A DNA stretch of 22,636 nucleotides from an uncultured Sulfurimonas sp. (GCA_937914675.1 CALDOC010000359.1:1-22636); one strand, 5' to 3'. Positions 13,469 to 22,549 are shown, numbered from the stretch's first letter. The notes: generated by a model not told the origin, from the sequence alone. A program made the numbers and translations.

Positions 13469-14830
13469 ATGAAGTATATAGCGTTAAGCGCAATAGTCGT
13501 AGGACTTGTAAGTTCTGTAAACGCGGCGGAAGATTTAAGTGCGATGTTTAGCGAGGGGAAAACGAGCGGTCAAATTCGAGAGTTTACTATTGATAGAGAG
13601 TATCAAGGAAGCGCTGGAACGACTACTCATCGTAAGGGAAACGCGGTTGGCGGTTACTTAAAGTTTGAAACGGCGGACTATAAAGGTCTCAGTGTTGGAA
13701 CCGCTTTTTACACTACAAACGGCTTTTTAGATGATACTAACGCAACGGATGAAAAAAAAGTTGACCCAACTCTTTTTGGCCCAAACAATTCAAACTACTC
13801 GGTATTAGGCGAAGCCTATCTACAATACAAGTATGAGAAGACGACTTTTAAAGGCGGTCGTCAAAAATTAAACACTCCAATGGCTGGCAGTGATGACGCA
13901 AGAATGCTTCCAAACTTGTTTGAAGCGTATCTCTTAATCAATACGGACGTTAAAGATACGACGTTAATCGCAGGTCATGTGACGAAGTTTGCCGAAGGCA
14001 CTTTTGGTCGCGTCTATAATTACACAGGCGCGACAAGTAACGCCAAAAATCTTTTATCAGCTACTTCTGGGTATACGTATATAGCGAATCAAGATAAATC
14101 AAGTCATTTTGTAAATATGGGAGAATACGCGGTTGGTAAATCAACGAATGGCGTATCCGTAGTTTCTGCAACGTACGCGGGCGTAAAAAATCTTAAACTG
14201 CAAATGTGGGATTATTACGCGCATAACATTTTAAATCTTGTTTACGCTCAAGCTGACTACTCATGGAATTGTCTTTTAAGCGATAGCGTTCATCCGTTTG
14301 CGGCCGCTCAGTTTATCAAAGAAAACGACGTTGGAGATAAAATAGCTGGAAACGTGGACGGTATGTACTGGGGCGCAAAATTTGGCGCTAAAGTTGAGAA
14401 CTTTACAGCTTACGCGGCGTATTCTCAAACCGGTTCTAATTCAGCGAGCGAAGCGACCGCTGGCGGAACCGCAAACGCGATTATTACTCCATGGGGTGGT
14501 ATGCCGGCGTTTACTCAAGGCATGGTGACTCGTCATATGTTCTTGGCTGGAACGAAAGCGACAAAAGTTGCGGCTTCTTACAACTTTAAAAATTTAGGAG
14601 CCGATTTGTCTACAACGGTTTATTACGCGTCGTTTGACATGGACGCCAATAGTGGCTATGGAATCGCAAGAACTGCGACGGAGCCAGGATTTGACGTAGA
14701 GTATAAGCCAGAATTGGTTAAAAAATTGAGTCTTCGCTTACGTGGAAATTTTCCAAGAAAGTTTTATGAAGCTACGACAGGCGACACAGGCTGGAACGAA
14801 TACAGATTTATAGCTAACTATAACTTCTAA
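13469..14830 (+). CDS. OprD-type outer membrane porin
   Basis: 453 residues. A clear signal peptide (MKYIALSAIVVGLVSSVNA, cut before AEDLS) leads into SGQIREFTIDREYQGS, the usual opening of OprD-family porins in this phylum. The remainder alternates short amphipathic beta strands rich in Tyr, Gly and Asn, with motifs such as YLQYKYEKTTFKGGRQKL and the terminal strand WNEYRFIANYNF ending in Phe for barrel assembly. OprD-class porins take up small, often anionic or amino-acid substrates. Placement directly before yjcH-actP suggests acetate or another carboxylate, but the substrate is inferred from context only. A ribosome-binding site AGGGG precedes the ATG. The candidate regulator repeats lie ~40 bases upstream. 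Confidence 0.85.
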   Translation: MKYIALSAIVVGLVSSVNAAEDLSAMFSEGKTSGQIREFTIDREYQGSAGTTTHRKGNAVGGYLKFETADYKGLSVGTAFYTTNGFLDDTNATDEKKVDPTLFGPNNSNYSVLGEAYLQYKYEKTTFKGGRQKLNTPMAGSDDARMLPNLFEAYLLINTDVKDTTLIAGHVTKFAEGTFGRVYNYTGATSNAKNLLSATSGYTYIANQDKSSHFVNMGEYAVGKSTNGVSVVSATYAGVKNLKLQMWDYYAHNILNLVYAQADYSWNCLLSDSVHPFAAAQFIKENDVGDKIAGNVDGMYWGAKFGAKVENFTAYAAYSQTGSNSASEATAGGTANAIITPWGGMPAFTQGMVTRHMFLAGTKATKVAASYNFKNLGADLSTTVYYASFDMDANSGYGIARTATEPGFDVEYKPELVKKLSLRLRGNFPRKFYEATTGDTGWNEYRFIANYNF

Positions 14831-14846
14831 TTAAAAGGATAATAAA

Positions 14847-15161
14847 ATGAGAAAAGAACTCGTAGACAAAATCAAGGCGAATCCAGATTACCAACATCTA
14901 GTGAAAACTAGAAGCGCTTTCGCAATTAAACTCACCATCACGATGTTGGTGGTGTATTTCGCGTTTATATTGACCATCGCGTTTGAACCGTCGCTTTTGG
15001 GAACTCCGTTGTCGGCGGATTCGGTTACGACGATAGGGATTCCCATAGGAATGGTGATTATCGTTTTCGCTTTTATACTCACGGGTATTTACACAAAACG
15101 CGCAAATAGCGAGTTTGACGATTTAACAAACAAAATTAAAAAATCAGTAAAGGAGAACTAA
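14847..15161 (+). CDS. yjcH: DUF485 (YjcH) inner membrane protein
   Basis: 104 residues, the size of E. coli YjcH. It has two transmembrane helices (about 26-46 and 65-85), with KIKANPDYQHLVKTRSAFA before the first and YTKRANSEFDDL after the second, the DUF485 pattern. The family is found with ActP-type acetate/solute symporters and is thought to be an accessory subunit. The ribosome-binding site AAAGGAT precedes the ATG. Its TAA is followed directly by the actP ATG with no gap, and AAGGAG (15150-15155) inside its end serves actP. Confidence 0.92.
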   Translation: MRKELVDKIKANPDYQHLVKTRSAFAIKLTITMLVVYFAFILTIAFEPSLLGTPLSADSVTTIGIPIGMVIIVFAFILTGIYTKRANSEFDDLTNKIKKSVKEN

Positions 15162-16835
15162 ATGAATAACATGAATAGAATATTTCTTTTTTTAATTCTT
15201 GGAAGCATCGCTGTTTTAGCTTCTGGAACGATAGAAGGCGAGATTGTAAAACAAGCGCTTAACGTTCCCGCGATAGTAATGTTCGTCATCTTCGTTGGCG
15301 CGACGCTTGGCATTACGTACTGGGCGGCGAAACGCACGAAATCGGCGAAAGACTTTTACACCGCCGGTGGCGGCATAACGGGCTTTCAAAATGGTATGGC
15401 GATAGCGGGCGATTATATGTCCGCCGCGTCTTTCCTTGGAATTTCCGGTCTCGTTTACGCTAAAGGTTACGATGGACTTATTTACTCTATAGGCTTTTTA
15501 GTTGGTTGGCCAATCATCCTTTTTATGATTGCCGAGCCTTTAAGAAACTTAGGAAAGTACACTTTCGCGGACGTCGCTTCTTATAGATTGAAGCAAACGC
15601 CAATCCGCACTCTAGCGGCTTCAGGCTCAATCGCGACGGTCATCCTTTACCTTATCGCTCAAATGGTTGGTTCTGGAAAATTGATTCAACTTCTTTTTGG
15701 TCTTCAATACGAAGTGGCGGTTATTTTAGTCGGCGTGCTTATGATCTTGTACGTGACTTTTGGTGGTATGCTTGCGACTACTTGGGTGCAAATCATCAAG
15801 GCGTTCTTGCTTCTTTCAGGCGCTACGTTTATGGCTTTAGCCGTTATGGCGCATTACGACTTTAGCTTTGGTTCACTATTCGCTCAAGCCGTTGAGATGA
15901 AAGGTCTGGCCGTTATGAGTCCAGGTGGTTTGGTTTCCGATCCTATTTCCGCCATTTCGCTTGCCATCGCTCTTATGTTCGGTACGGCTGGTCTTCCACA
16001 CATCCTTATGAGATTTTTCACGGTTGGCGACGCTAAAGAGGCTCGTAAGTCGGTTTTCTACGCAACTGGTTTTATCGGTTATTTTTACATCTTAACGTTT
16101 ATCATCGGTTTTGGCGCGATAGTCATGGTTTTCAAAAATCCACAATATCTTGACCTTGCCAAAGAAGCGGTAAGCGGTGGTAGTCCAATTCTTGGTGGAA
16201 ACAACATGGCGGCGATTCACCTTTCTCACGCGGTTGGTGGAGACTTCTTCTTAGGTTTCATTTCAGCGGTTGCGTTTGCGACTATCTTAGCGGTTGTTTC
16301 AGGTCTTACTTTAGCCGGCGCGTCCGCAATTAGTCATGACCTTTACGCTTCCGTTATCAAAAAAGGCAAAGCGGATGGCATGGCTGAGATGAGAGTTTCT
16401 AAAATCGCCACCGTTATTTTAGGCATCATCGCAATCATTATGGGAATTATGTTTGAAAAACAAAACATCGCGTTTGTGGTTGGTCTCGCTTTCGCCATTG
16501 CGGCGTCCGCTAACTTCCCAATTCTTTTCCTTTCAATGTACTGGAAAAATTTAACGACTCGTGGCGCGGTTATAGGTGGTTCGATCGGTCTTGCGACCGC
16601 GGTCGCTCTTGTTATCCTTGGTCCAATCGTATGGGTTCAAATTTTAGGAAACGCGGAAGCGATTTTCCCTTATAAATATCCAGCGCTTTTCTCAGTAACG
16701 GCGGCGTTCATAGGCATCTGGTTCTTCTCAATCACAGATAAGTCTCACGACGCAGAGGCTGAGAGAGAAGCTTTTGAAGCGCAATATATCCGTAGTCAAA
16801 CTGGTATTGGCGCCGAAGGCGCGTCTGAGCACTAA
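15162..16835 (+). CDS. actP: acetate/cation symporter (SSS family)
   Basis: A sodium:solute symporter of 557 residues (E. coli ActP is 549) that takes up acetate and related short carboxylates across the inner membrane. About 13 hydrophobic helices are visible. Family motifs: TKSAKDFYTAGGGITGFQNGMAIAGDYMSAASFLGI in the first core helices, GLPHILMRFFTV in the middle (both typical of ActP), and AFATILAVVSGLTLAGASAISHDLY. The N-terminus carries a signal-like hydrophobic stretch, as in ActP. It begins right after yjcH and ends two bases before the DUF294 gene. Acs is encoded downstream in the same locus, supporting acetate as substrate. Confidence 0.95.
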   Translation: MNNMNRIFLFLILGSIAVLASGTIEGEIVKQALNVPAIVMFVIFVGATLGITYWAAKRTKSAKDFYTAGGGITGFQNGMAIAGDYMSAASFLGISGLVYAKGYDGLIYSIGFLVGWPIILFMIAEPLRNLGKYTFADVASYRLKQTPIRTLAASGSIATVILYLIAQMVGSGKLIQLLFGLQYEVAVILVGVLMILYVTFGGMLATTWVQIIKAFLLLSGATFMALAVMAHYDFSFGSLFAQAVEMKGLAVMSPGGLVSDPISAISLAIALMFGTAGLPHILMRFFTVGDAKEARKSVFYATGFIGYFYILTFIIGFGAIVMVFKNPQYLDLAKEAVSGGSPILGGNNMAAIHLSHAVGGDFFLGFISAVAFATILAVVSGLTLAGASAISHDLYASVIKKGKADGMAEMRVSKIATVILGIIAIIMGIMFEKQNIAFVVGLAFAIAASANFPILFLSMYWKNLTTRGAVIGGSIGLATAVALVILGPIVWVQILGNAEAIFPYKYPALFSVTAAFIGIWFFSITDKSHDAEAEREAFEAQYIRSQTGIGAEGASEH

Positions 16836-16837
16836 TC

Positions 16838-18652
16838 ATGAGTATCTTAGACCAACGAAAATTAATTGAGTCTATACACCCTTTTGAGTTATTGAGTTCT
16901 AACGAACTCGATAGCTTGATGAAAAAAATCGACATAGCCTACTATGCAAAAGATACGTTGCTTATCTCTAAAAATCTTCCTTCCATTGTATTTTACATTA
17001 TTATTAAAGGCTCAGTACAAGAGTTTAAAGGCGATGAAGTTCACAATGTGTATTCATTTGGCGATTTTTTCGACGCGGACGCGCTCATATATGGAACTAC
17101 TGAGGGTAGGTTCGTCGTAGAAGAAGAGCTAATCTGTTATGAAATAAAGAAAGAAGACTTTCTTGAACTTATGCTAAACAAGAAGATTCAAGGTTATTTT
17201 TTAGAAGACTTCATATCTCGTCATAAGCAACTTAAATATCAAGACGTGGCAAGCGATTTAACACCATTTTTAATGTCTAAAGTGTCGGAAATATTCTTAC
17301 ATGCGGCTTGCGTCGCATCGGCGGACGCAACAATTTTTGACGCCCTTAAAAAGCAAGAAGAGCTAAAAGCAAACGTAATTATCGTCCAAAATCAAGACGA
17401 TTACATGATAGTTACGGATAGCGATTTGAGAAAAAAGGTGCTTTTAGGTCGAGTGAGCGTAGAGGCTCAAATATCCGAAATTGCTACAAAAGGTCTCATA
17501 ACCATAGATGTAAACGATTTTTTATTTAATGCGCTTTTAATCATGACTCACAATGCGATTAAACGTTTAGTGGTCATGGATGGAAAAAAAATTTTAGGCG
17601 TTTTGGAGCAGCTTGACCTTTTGAGTTATTTTGCAAACCACTCTCATTTAGTGGCGGTTCAGATTGACAAAGCGAAAAACGTGGACGACTTGAAAAAATT
17701 GCAGGGTGATTTAAAAAATCTCATTGTAACTCTTCGCGCGAAGGGCGTAAAAGTAAGATATATCACTAAACTCGTCTCAACGCTTAATCTTAAGATTTAC
17801 AAAAAAGTGTTCGACATGTGCGTGCCTACGTCATTGCAAGAGAGTTGCACTCTACTTGTCATGGGAAGCGAGGGCAGGGAAGAGCAGACTATTAAAACCG
17901 ATCAAGACAACGCTTTAGTGGTCAAAGACGGCGTTGATTTGGAATTATTTGTAGAACCGATGACGCAACTCAACTCGTTTTTGTTGGAACTTGGTTTTCC
18001 TCCATGCAGTGGCGACGTGATGGTCAGCAACGCTTATTGGAGAAGAGACGTTAAAGGCTTTAAAGCGCTGATCAATGAGTGGACGGGAAGCATGAGCGAT
18101 GAAAGCGCGCAAAATTTGAGTATATTTCTTGATGCGAAATGCGTAGCTGGAAATAGAACTCTTTTAGACGAACTTAAATCTTATCTTTTTGATAATTTTC
18201 ATGCCCGCGACGACGTTTTGGCGCATATCGCAAAAGCTATTTTAAATTTTGAAACGCCTCTCTCTCTTTTTTCTGGTTTTGTTTTGGAAAAAAATCATTC
18301 CAACAAACTTGACCTAAAAAAAGGCGGCACTTTTCCTATTGTTCATGGCGTGCGAACTTTGTCTTTGCAATATGGCATTAATGAAACGAACACAATCGAG
18401 AGAATCAAAGCGTTAAACAATCTTGGAGTTATAGATAAAACTTTTGCGTCGGAACTCATTGAGAGTTTCGACACGTTAAGCGCGATTCGTTTAAAAGCCA
18501 TGCTTAAGGCAAAAGAGCTTCAAGAAAGCAACTATATCAATCCTCAAGAACTCTCAAAAGTTCAAAGGGATCTGCTCAAAGACAGTTTTAAAATCATAAA
18601 CAAGTTTAAAAAGTTTATGAGTTTTCACTTTCATTTAAACATGGTTGTGTAA
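16838..18652 (+). CDS. cNMP-binding / CBS / DUF294 nucleotidyltransferase-like protein
   Basis: 604 residues with three parts. Residues ~15-120 look like a cyclic-nucleotide-binding fold (FYIIIKGSVQEF, VYSFGDFFDADALI). Residues ~150-270 hold a pair of CBS domains, which usually bind adenine nucleotides. From ~290 comes the DUF294 putative nucleotidyltransferase, with LLVMGSEGREEQTIKTDQDNAL (Gly343-Ser344, Asp355 and Asp357), the pattern of Pol-beta-type transferases such as GlnD, and an associated helical C-terminal domain to the end. It is predicted to modify a protein or nucleotide in response to energy state; the target is unknown. Start is two bases after actP. Genes of this type recur beside actP and a DEDDh exonuclease in other proteobacteria. 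Confidence 0.88.
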   Translation: MSILDQRKLIESIHPFELLSSNELDSLMKKIDIAYYAKDTLLISKNLPSIVFYIIIKGSVQEFKGDEVHNVYSFGDFFDADALIYGTTEGRFVVEEELICYEIKKEDFLELMLNKKIQGYFLEDFISRHKQLKYQDVASDLTPFLMSKVSEIFLHAACVASADATIFDALKKQEELKANVIIVQNQDDYMIVTDSDLRKKVLLGRVSVEAQISEIATKGLITIDVNDFLFNALLIMTHNAIKRLVVMDGKKILGVLEQLDLLSYFANHSHLVAVQIDKAKNVDDLKKLQGDLKNLIVTLRAKGVKVRYITKLVSTLNLKIYKKVFDMCVPTSLQESCTLLVMGSEGREEQTIKTDQDNALVVKDGVDLELFVEPMTQLNSFLLELGFPPCSGDVMVSNAYWRRDVKGFKALINEWTGSMSDESAQNLSIFLDAKCVAGNRTLLDELKSYLFDNFHARDDVLAHIAKAILNFETPLSLFSGFVLEKNHSNKLDLKKGGTFPIVHGVRTLSLQYGINETNTIERIKALNNLGVIDKTFASELIESFDTLSAIRLKAMLKAKELQESNYINPQELSKVQRDLLKDSFKIINKFKKFMSFHFHLNMVV

Positions 18653-18654
18653 AA

Positions 18655-19281
18655 ATGTTCTCTTTTATCTCGTATTTTTTGCAAAAAAGAAATCATGCCA
18701 AGCTCAAAGAGAGCGAGTTTGATTTTTTGTTTGAGCAAGACGTAAGCGATGAATATATCGTTTTTGACACAGAGACAACGGGATTGAACCCAAAGGTGGA
18801 TGAGATTTTATCCATTGGCGCGGTTAAGATTAAAGATAATAAAATTTTAACGTCGCAAACGTTTGAGATTTTTGTTAAAAACTCTAAAGAGATAAGCTCT
18901 AAGAGCATAGAGATACATGGGATTAGAGCTTGCGACGTCCAAGACGCCGTATGCGCAAAAGACGCTATAAAAGAGTTTTTGCGTTTTATCGGTTCAAGAA
19001 CTTTGGTCGGTTATTATTTGGAGTTTGACGTGAGTATGATAAACAAGTATACGACTTCCATACTGGGGATTAAGTTGCCAAATAAGATGATAGAAGTCTC
19101 TGAGTTGTATTATGACGCGCAAATTCCAATAATTCCACAAGGCAATATCGACCTACGTTTCGATACTATGCTAAAAAAGTATAATATACCAAACATGGGT
19201 ATGCATAACGCCGTCAACGACGCAGTCATGACGGCGATGATTTTTTTAAAACTGAGTCAAAAAGGTGAGAAGAAAAGATGA
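18655..19281 (+). CDS. DEDDh 3'-5' exonuclease, DnaQ-like
   Basis: 208 residues. The exonuclease fold has all five catalytic-type residues: Asp38 and Glu40 in VFDTETTGL, Asp125 in YYLEFDVSMI, His184 and Asp189 in MHNAVNDAVM. The core resembles the DNA polymerase III epsilon proofreading subunit, but the polymerase-binding tail is missing and ~30 other residues precede the core, so it is probably not the replicative DnaQ. It might act on DNA, RNA or small nucleotides. The ATG is two bases after the DUF294 stop, and its own stop overlaps the NDH-2 ATG (ATGA), so translation is coupled. The conserved pairing with DUF294 near actP suggests a joint, unassigned role. Confidence 0.9.
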   Translation: MFSFISYFLQKRNHAKLKESEFDFLFEQDVSDEYIVFDTETTGLNPKVDEILSIGAVKIKDNKILTSQTFEIFVKNSKEISSKSIEIHGIRACDVQDAVCAKDAIKEFLRFIGSRTLVGYYLEFDVSMINKYTTSILGIKLPNKMIEVSELYYDAQIPIIPQGNIDLRFDTMLKKYNIPNMGMHNAVNDAVMTAMIFLKLSQKGEKKR

Positions 19282-20498
19282 AAAAAGTTGTAGTGGTCGG
19301 TGGAGGTTATGGTGGGCTTAGAGCCATTGAGAGTTTGGAAAAACAGCAAAATATTGAAATTACTTTGCTTGATCAAAACTCTTATCATTACCTTCAAACG
19401 GAAGCGTATGGTTATATAGCTGGCAAGTATGACGCGCATGACGTCGCGATAGATTTGCAGAGTTGGTGCGAAGGGTTTCATAACGTTTCGTTTTTGCAAA
19501 GAAAAGTGACTTCTGTCGATTTTGAAGCCCAAAATGTTTCCACTCAAGATGGGGTGATCGATTTTGATTATCTTATTTTGGCGGTCGGCGCTAGAACGAA
19601 TTTTTTCTCTTTCATCGAGGGACTAAGGGAACATAGCTATGGCGTGAAGTTTTTAAACCGCGCGTTTAATTTTAGAAAAGAGTTTGAAAATCTGTTGTAC
19701 AACAAACTCACTCATAAAAGCTCTCATGGCAACAAGAAGTTCAACGTTGCCATCGGTGGCGCGGGACTCAGTGGCGTGGAAGTGGCGGCGGAGATGGCTT
19801 ACGTGTTAAAAAAGTACGCTAAAACAATAGGCAAAAGAGCGGATAACGTAAAAATATATCTTATTGACGCGAGTCATACGATATTGCCAGGAACAAGTCG
19901 CTATATAATCAAAAATACAAAGCGTAGACTTGAAAAACTTGGCGTTGAAATTTTAACGAACGCTTTTATTTCAAAAGTGGACGAAACAAAAATATATTTT
20001 AAAGATGGCGACGAGTTGGAGTACTACTTTATGATTTTCACGGGGGGCATAAAAGCGCCGCCTCTCAATGAAGCGATAGAGTGTGAAAAAAATAGAATCA
20101 ACCAATTCATAGTTGATAAGACGCTTAATGTCTCAGGACGCAAAAACGTTTTTGCCATAGGCGATTGCGTAGAGATGCGAGACGAGAAAGAAAATATTTT
20201 GCCTCCAACGGCTCAAACGGCTGAAAGAAGCGCAGAGTACGCAGCCAAAGCGATTATACAACGCATTGACAATCGCGAGCCCAAAGAGTTTAACGCGAAA
20301 GTCATGGGTATGTTTGTCGCTCTTGGTGGAAAGCATGCCGTTGGTGAAGTTTTTAAATTTATAAGAGTGAGTGGCTATGGAGCTTATCTTCTTAAAAAAG
20401 CGATAACGTATGGTTACTATTTAGGTCTGCGTTTGAGGATAAATACAGGTTTTAAAAATAGAATTAAGAGTGTAAATTCTAAAAAATATTTTAAATAA
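19278..20498 (+). CDS. type II NADH dehydrogenase (NAD(P)/FAD-dependent oxidoreductase)
   Basis: 406 residues. The N-terminal FAD site is VVVVGGGYGGLRAIESL, the NADH site is VAIGGAGLSGVEVAAEMA, and the FAD-closing motif is NVFAIGDCVEM followed by PPTAQTAERSAEYAA, which fits NDH-2. The C-terminus has hydrophobic and basic stretches (YGAYLLKKAITYGYYLGLRLRI), as expected for peripheral membrane attachment. NDH-2 passes electrons from NADH to quinone without proton pumping. A sulfide:quinone reductase is less likely because the conserved SQR cysteines are not seen. Its start overlaps the exonuclease stop, placing it within the acetate operon, which is an unusual partner. A hairpin and the acs promoter follow. 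Confidence 0.82.
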   Translation: MKKVVVVGGGYGGLRAIESLEKQQNIEITLLDQNSYHYLQTEAYGYIAGKYDAHDVAIDLQSWCEGFHNVSFLQRKVTSVDFEAQNVSTQDGVIDFDYLILAVGARTNFFSFIEGLREHSYGVKFLNRAFNFRKEFENLLYNKLTHKSSHGNKKFNVAIGGAGLSGVEVAAEMAYVLKKYAKTIGKRADNVKIYLIDASHTILPGTSRYIIKNTKRRLEKLGVEILTNAFISKVDETKIYFKDGDELEYYFMIFTGGIKAPPLNEAIECEKNRINQFIVDKTLNVSGRKNVFAIGDCVEMRDEKENILPPTAQTAERSAEYAAKAIIQRIDNREPKEFNAKVMGMFVALGGKHAVGEVFKFIRVSGYGAYLLKKAITYGYYLGLRLRINTGFKNRIKSVNSKKYFK

Positions 20499-20517
20499 AA
20501 ATTTGATTTATAACTGA

Positions 20518-20552
20518 AGCTAAGATTGATTTTTTCTTAGCTATAATTTTTT
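20518..20552 (+). terminator. hairpin after NDH-2 overlapping the acs promoter
   Basis: AGCTAAGA (20518-20525) and TCTTAGCT (20535-20542) form an 8-bp stem with a 9-base loop, followed shortly by a T6 run (20547-20552). It may end or attenuate the upstream operon. Its last base begins the TATAAT of the acs promoter. Confidence 0.45.
20542..20547 (+). promoter_or_regulatory. -10 box of the acs promoter
   Basis: A perfect TATAAT, with a start expected near 20554 and a ~22-base leader holding AAGGAAG (20564-20570), the same ribosome-binding site as yaeQ. No -35 box is seen at the normal distance; T-rich sequence lies upstream, as is common for this phylum. So acs can be transcribed on its own as well as by read-through. 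Confidence 0.55.
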
Positions 20553-20575
20553 ACAATACAAAAGAAGGAAGATAA

Positions 20576-22537
20576 ATGTCAAATGTAGAAGCAAAGCCAG
20601 TTTTTAAACCTAACAAAGAGTTTGCAAAAACTGCTAGAATTAAAAATATGTGCGAGTACCAAGCTCTTCAAGATGAAGCAATGGAAGATTATGAAGGGTT
20701 TTGGGGTAGATACGCTGCAGAAAAGTTAGATTGGATCGAACCATTTACTAACGTGCTTGACGAGAGCAACGCGCCATTTGTAAAATGGTTTGACGGTGGA
20801 AAGCTAAACGTGTCCGCTCAATGTATTGATCGTCATTTAGAGTTTCGTAAAAACAAAGCGGCAATTATCTTCGAGGGTGATAGGGGCGACGTTCAGACTA
20901 TTACTTATTTGGATTTATTTAAAAACGTAAATAGATTCGCCAACCTTTTAAAAGAAGATTTCAATGTAAAAAAAGGCGATCGCGTCGTTATTTACATGCC
21001 TATGATTCCTGAAGCCGCTTACGCCATGCTAGCTTGCGCTCGCATAGGCGCGATTCATAGTATCGTATTTGGTGGTTTCTCTTCAGAAGCCCTTAAAGAT
21101 AGAATCGAAGACGCCGAGGCCAAAGTGGTCATTACGGCGGATGGAGCTTACAGAAAAGAGAAGCCATACATGCTAAAGCCGGTTGTGGACGCCGCCATTG
21201 ACGACAACTCTCCAGTTGAAAAAGTTCTTGTCGTAGAAAGAAACAATGAAGACGTTACTTGGAAAGCTGGTCGCGACTACTCTTACAATGAACTAATTAA
21301 AAGTAAATCAAGCAAATGCGAAGCGGAAGTAATGGACGCGGAAGACCCACTTTTTTTACTTTACACTTCAGGCTCGACAGGTAAACCAAAAGGCGTTCAG
21401 CACAACTCGGCAGGGTATATTCTTTGGGCTCAAATGACTATGGAATGGGTATTTGACGTTAAAGAGAACGATACGTATTGGTGTACCGCCGACGTTGGTT
21501 GGATTACGGGGCACACTTACATCGTTTACGGTCCGCTTGCAATGGGCGCGACAACGGTAATGTTTGAGGGCGTTATCACTCATCCAGACGCTGGACGTCC
21601 TTGGAAAATGGTTGAAGAGCATAAAATCAATCAGTTTTACACGGCTCCAACGGCTATTCGCGTTTTACATAAAATGGGTGAACATGAGCCAGCGAAATAC
21701 GACCTGTCGTCTCTTAAAGTTCTTGGAACGGTTGGCGAGCCAATCGATCCTCCAGCATGGAAATGGTACTATGAAGAAGTAGGCGGTTCTAAGTGCGCAA
21801 TCGTCGATACTTACTGGCAAACCGAGACTGGTGGACATGTAGTGTCTCCACTTCCGGGAGCCACTCCTATTAAGCCCGGATGCGCGACTCTTCCTCTTCC
21901 TGGAATAATGGCGGAAATCTTAGATCCCGCCACTGGCGAATTGGCAGAAGAAGGGGAAACTGGTTATATGTGCATCACTAGGCCATGGCCAGCTCAAATC
22001 CGTGGAGTTTGGGGAGATGAGGAACGTTACGTTAAATCATACTATGGCGACGTTACAAAAGATGGAAAAGCCGTTTATTTTACAGGCGACGGCGCTCGTT
22101 ATGACGAAGATGGATACATTACGATTACTGGACGCACCGACGACGTTATTAACGTATCTGGACACAGAATGGGAACCGCCGAAGTTGAAGCGGCTATCAA
22201 GAAGCATCCTAACGTGGCGGAAGTCGCAGTCGTTGGGAAGCCTCATGAGTTAAAAGGCGAGGGGATTTTCGCTTATGTCGTTCTGAAATCAGACGATGGA
22301 GTCGCCGATGAAGTTGAAGAGGTCAAAGCAATTAACAACATTATCAAAAGAGAGATAGGAAACATCGCTCTTTGCGACGATATGGTTTTCGCTCCGGGAC
22401 TTCCTAAAACTCGTTCAGGAAAGATTATGAGAAGAATCCTTCGTTCAATCGCGAAAGGCGAAGAAATCACTCAAGACATCTCAACTCTTGAAGATCCAAG
22501 CATTGTTGAAAAAATCAACACTATGGTAAATAAATAA
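20576..22537 (+). CDS. acs: acetyl-CoA synthetase
   Basis: Activates acetate to acetyl-CoA through acetyl-AMP. 653 residues, the normal length. N-terminal family region LDWIEPFTNVLDESNAPFVKWFDGGKLNVS; the P-loop-like core motif LLYTSGSTGKPKGVQH; acetate-pocket segment WCTADVGWITGHTYIVYGPL; VDTYWQTETGG; hinge and ATP region YFTGDGARYDEDGYITITGRTDDVINVSGHR; C-terminal catalytic motif PKTRSGKIMRR with Lys616 as the residue that is reversibly acetylated in other Acs enzymes. It has its own promoter and a strong terminator. With the porin, yjcH and actP it completes an acetate uptake and activation route. Propionate use is possible but not indicated. Confidence 0.97.
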   Translation: MSNVEAKPVFKPNKEFAKTARIKNMCEYQALQDEAMEDYEGFWGRYAAEKLDWIEPFTNVLDESNAPFVKWFDGGKLNVSAQCIDRHLEFRKNKAAIIFEGDRGDVQTITYLDLFKNVNRFANLLKEDFNVKKGDRVVIYMPMIPEAAYAMLACARIGAIHSIVFGGFSSEALKDRIEDAEAKVVITADGAYRKEKPYMLKPVVDAAIDDNSPVEKVLVVERNNEDVTWKAGRDYSYNELIKSKSSKCEAEVMDAEDPLFLLYTSGSTGKPKGVQHNSAGYILWAQMTMEWVFDVKENDTYWCTADVGWITGHTYIVYGPLAMGATTVMFEGVITHPDAGRPWKMVEEHKINQFYTAPTAIRVLHKMGEHEPAKYDLSSLKVLGTVGEPIDPPAWKWYYEEVGGSKCAIVDTYWQTETGGHVVSPLPGATPIKPGCATLPLPGIMAEILDPATGELAEEGETGYMCITRPWPAQIRGVWGDEERYVKSYYGDVTKDGKAVYFTGDGARYDEDGYITITGRTDDVINVSGHRMGTAEVEAAIKKHPNVAEVAVVGKPHELKGEGIFAYVVLKSDDGVADEVEEVKAINNIIKREIGNIALCDDMVFAPGLPKTRSGKIMRRILRSIAKGEEITQDISTLEDPSIVEKINTMVNK

Positions 22538-22549
22538 AAAACTTGCAAT

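Noticed and set aside
20536..20550. Possible regulator half-site (CTTAGCTATAATTTT) in front of acs
   Set aside because: Only the CTT-GCTAT core matches, it overlaps the -10 box rather than the -35 region, and no second unit follows at 11 bp. It is explained by the hairpin plus TATAAT.
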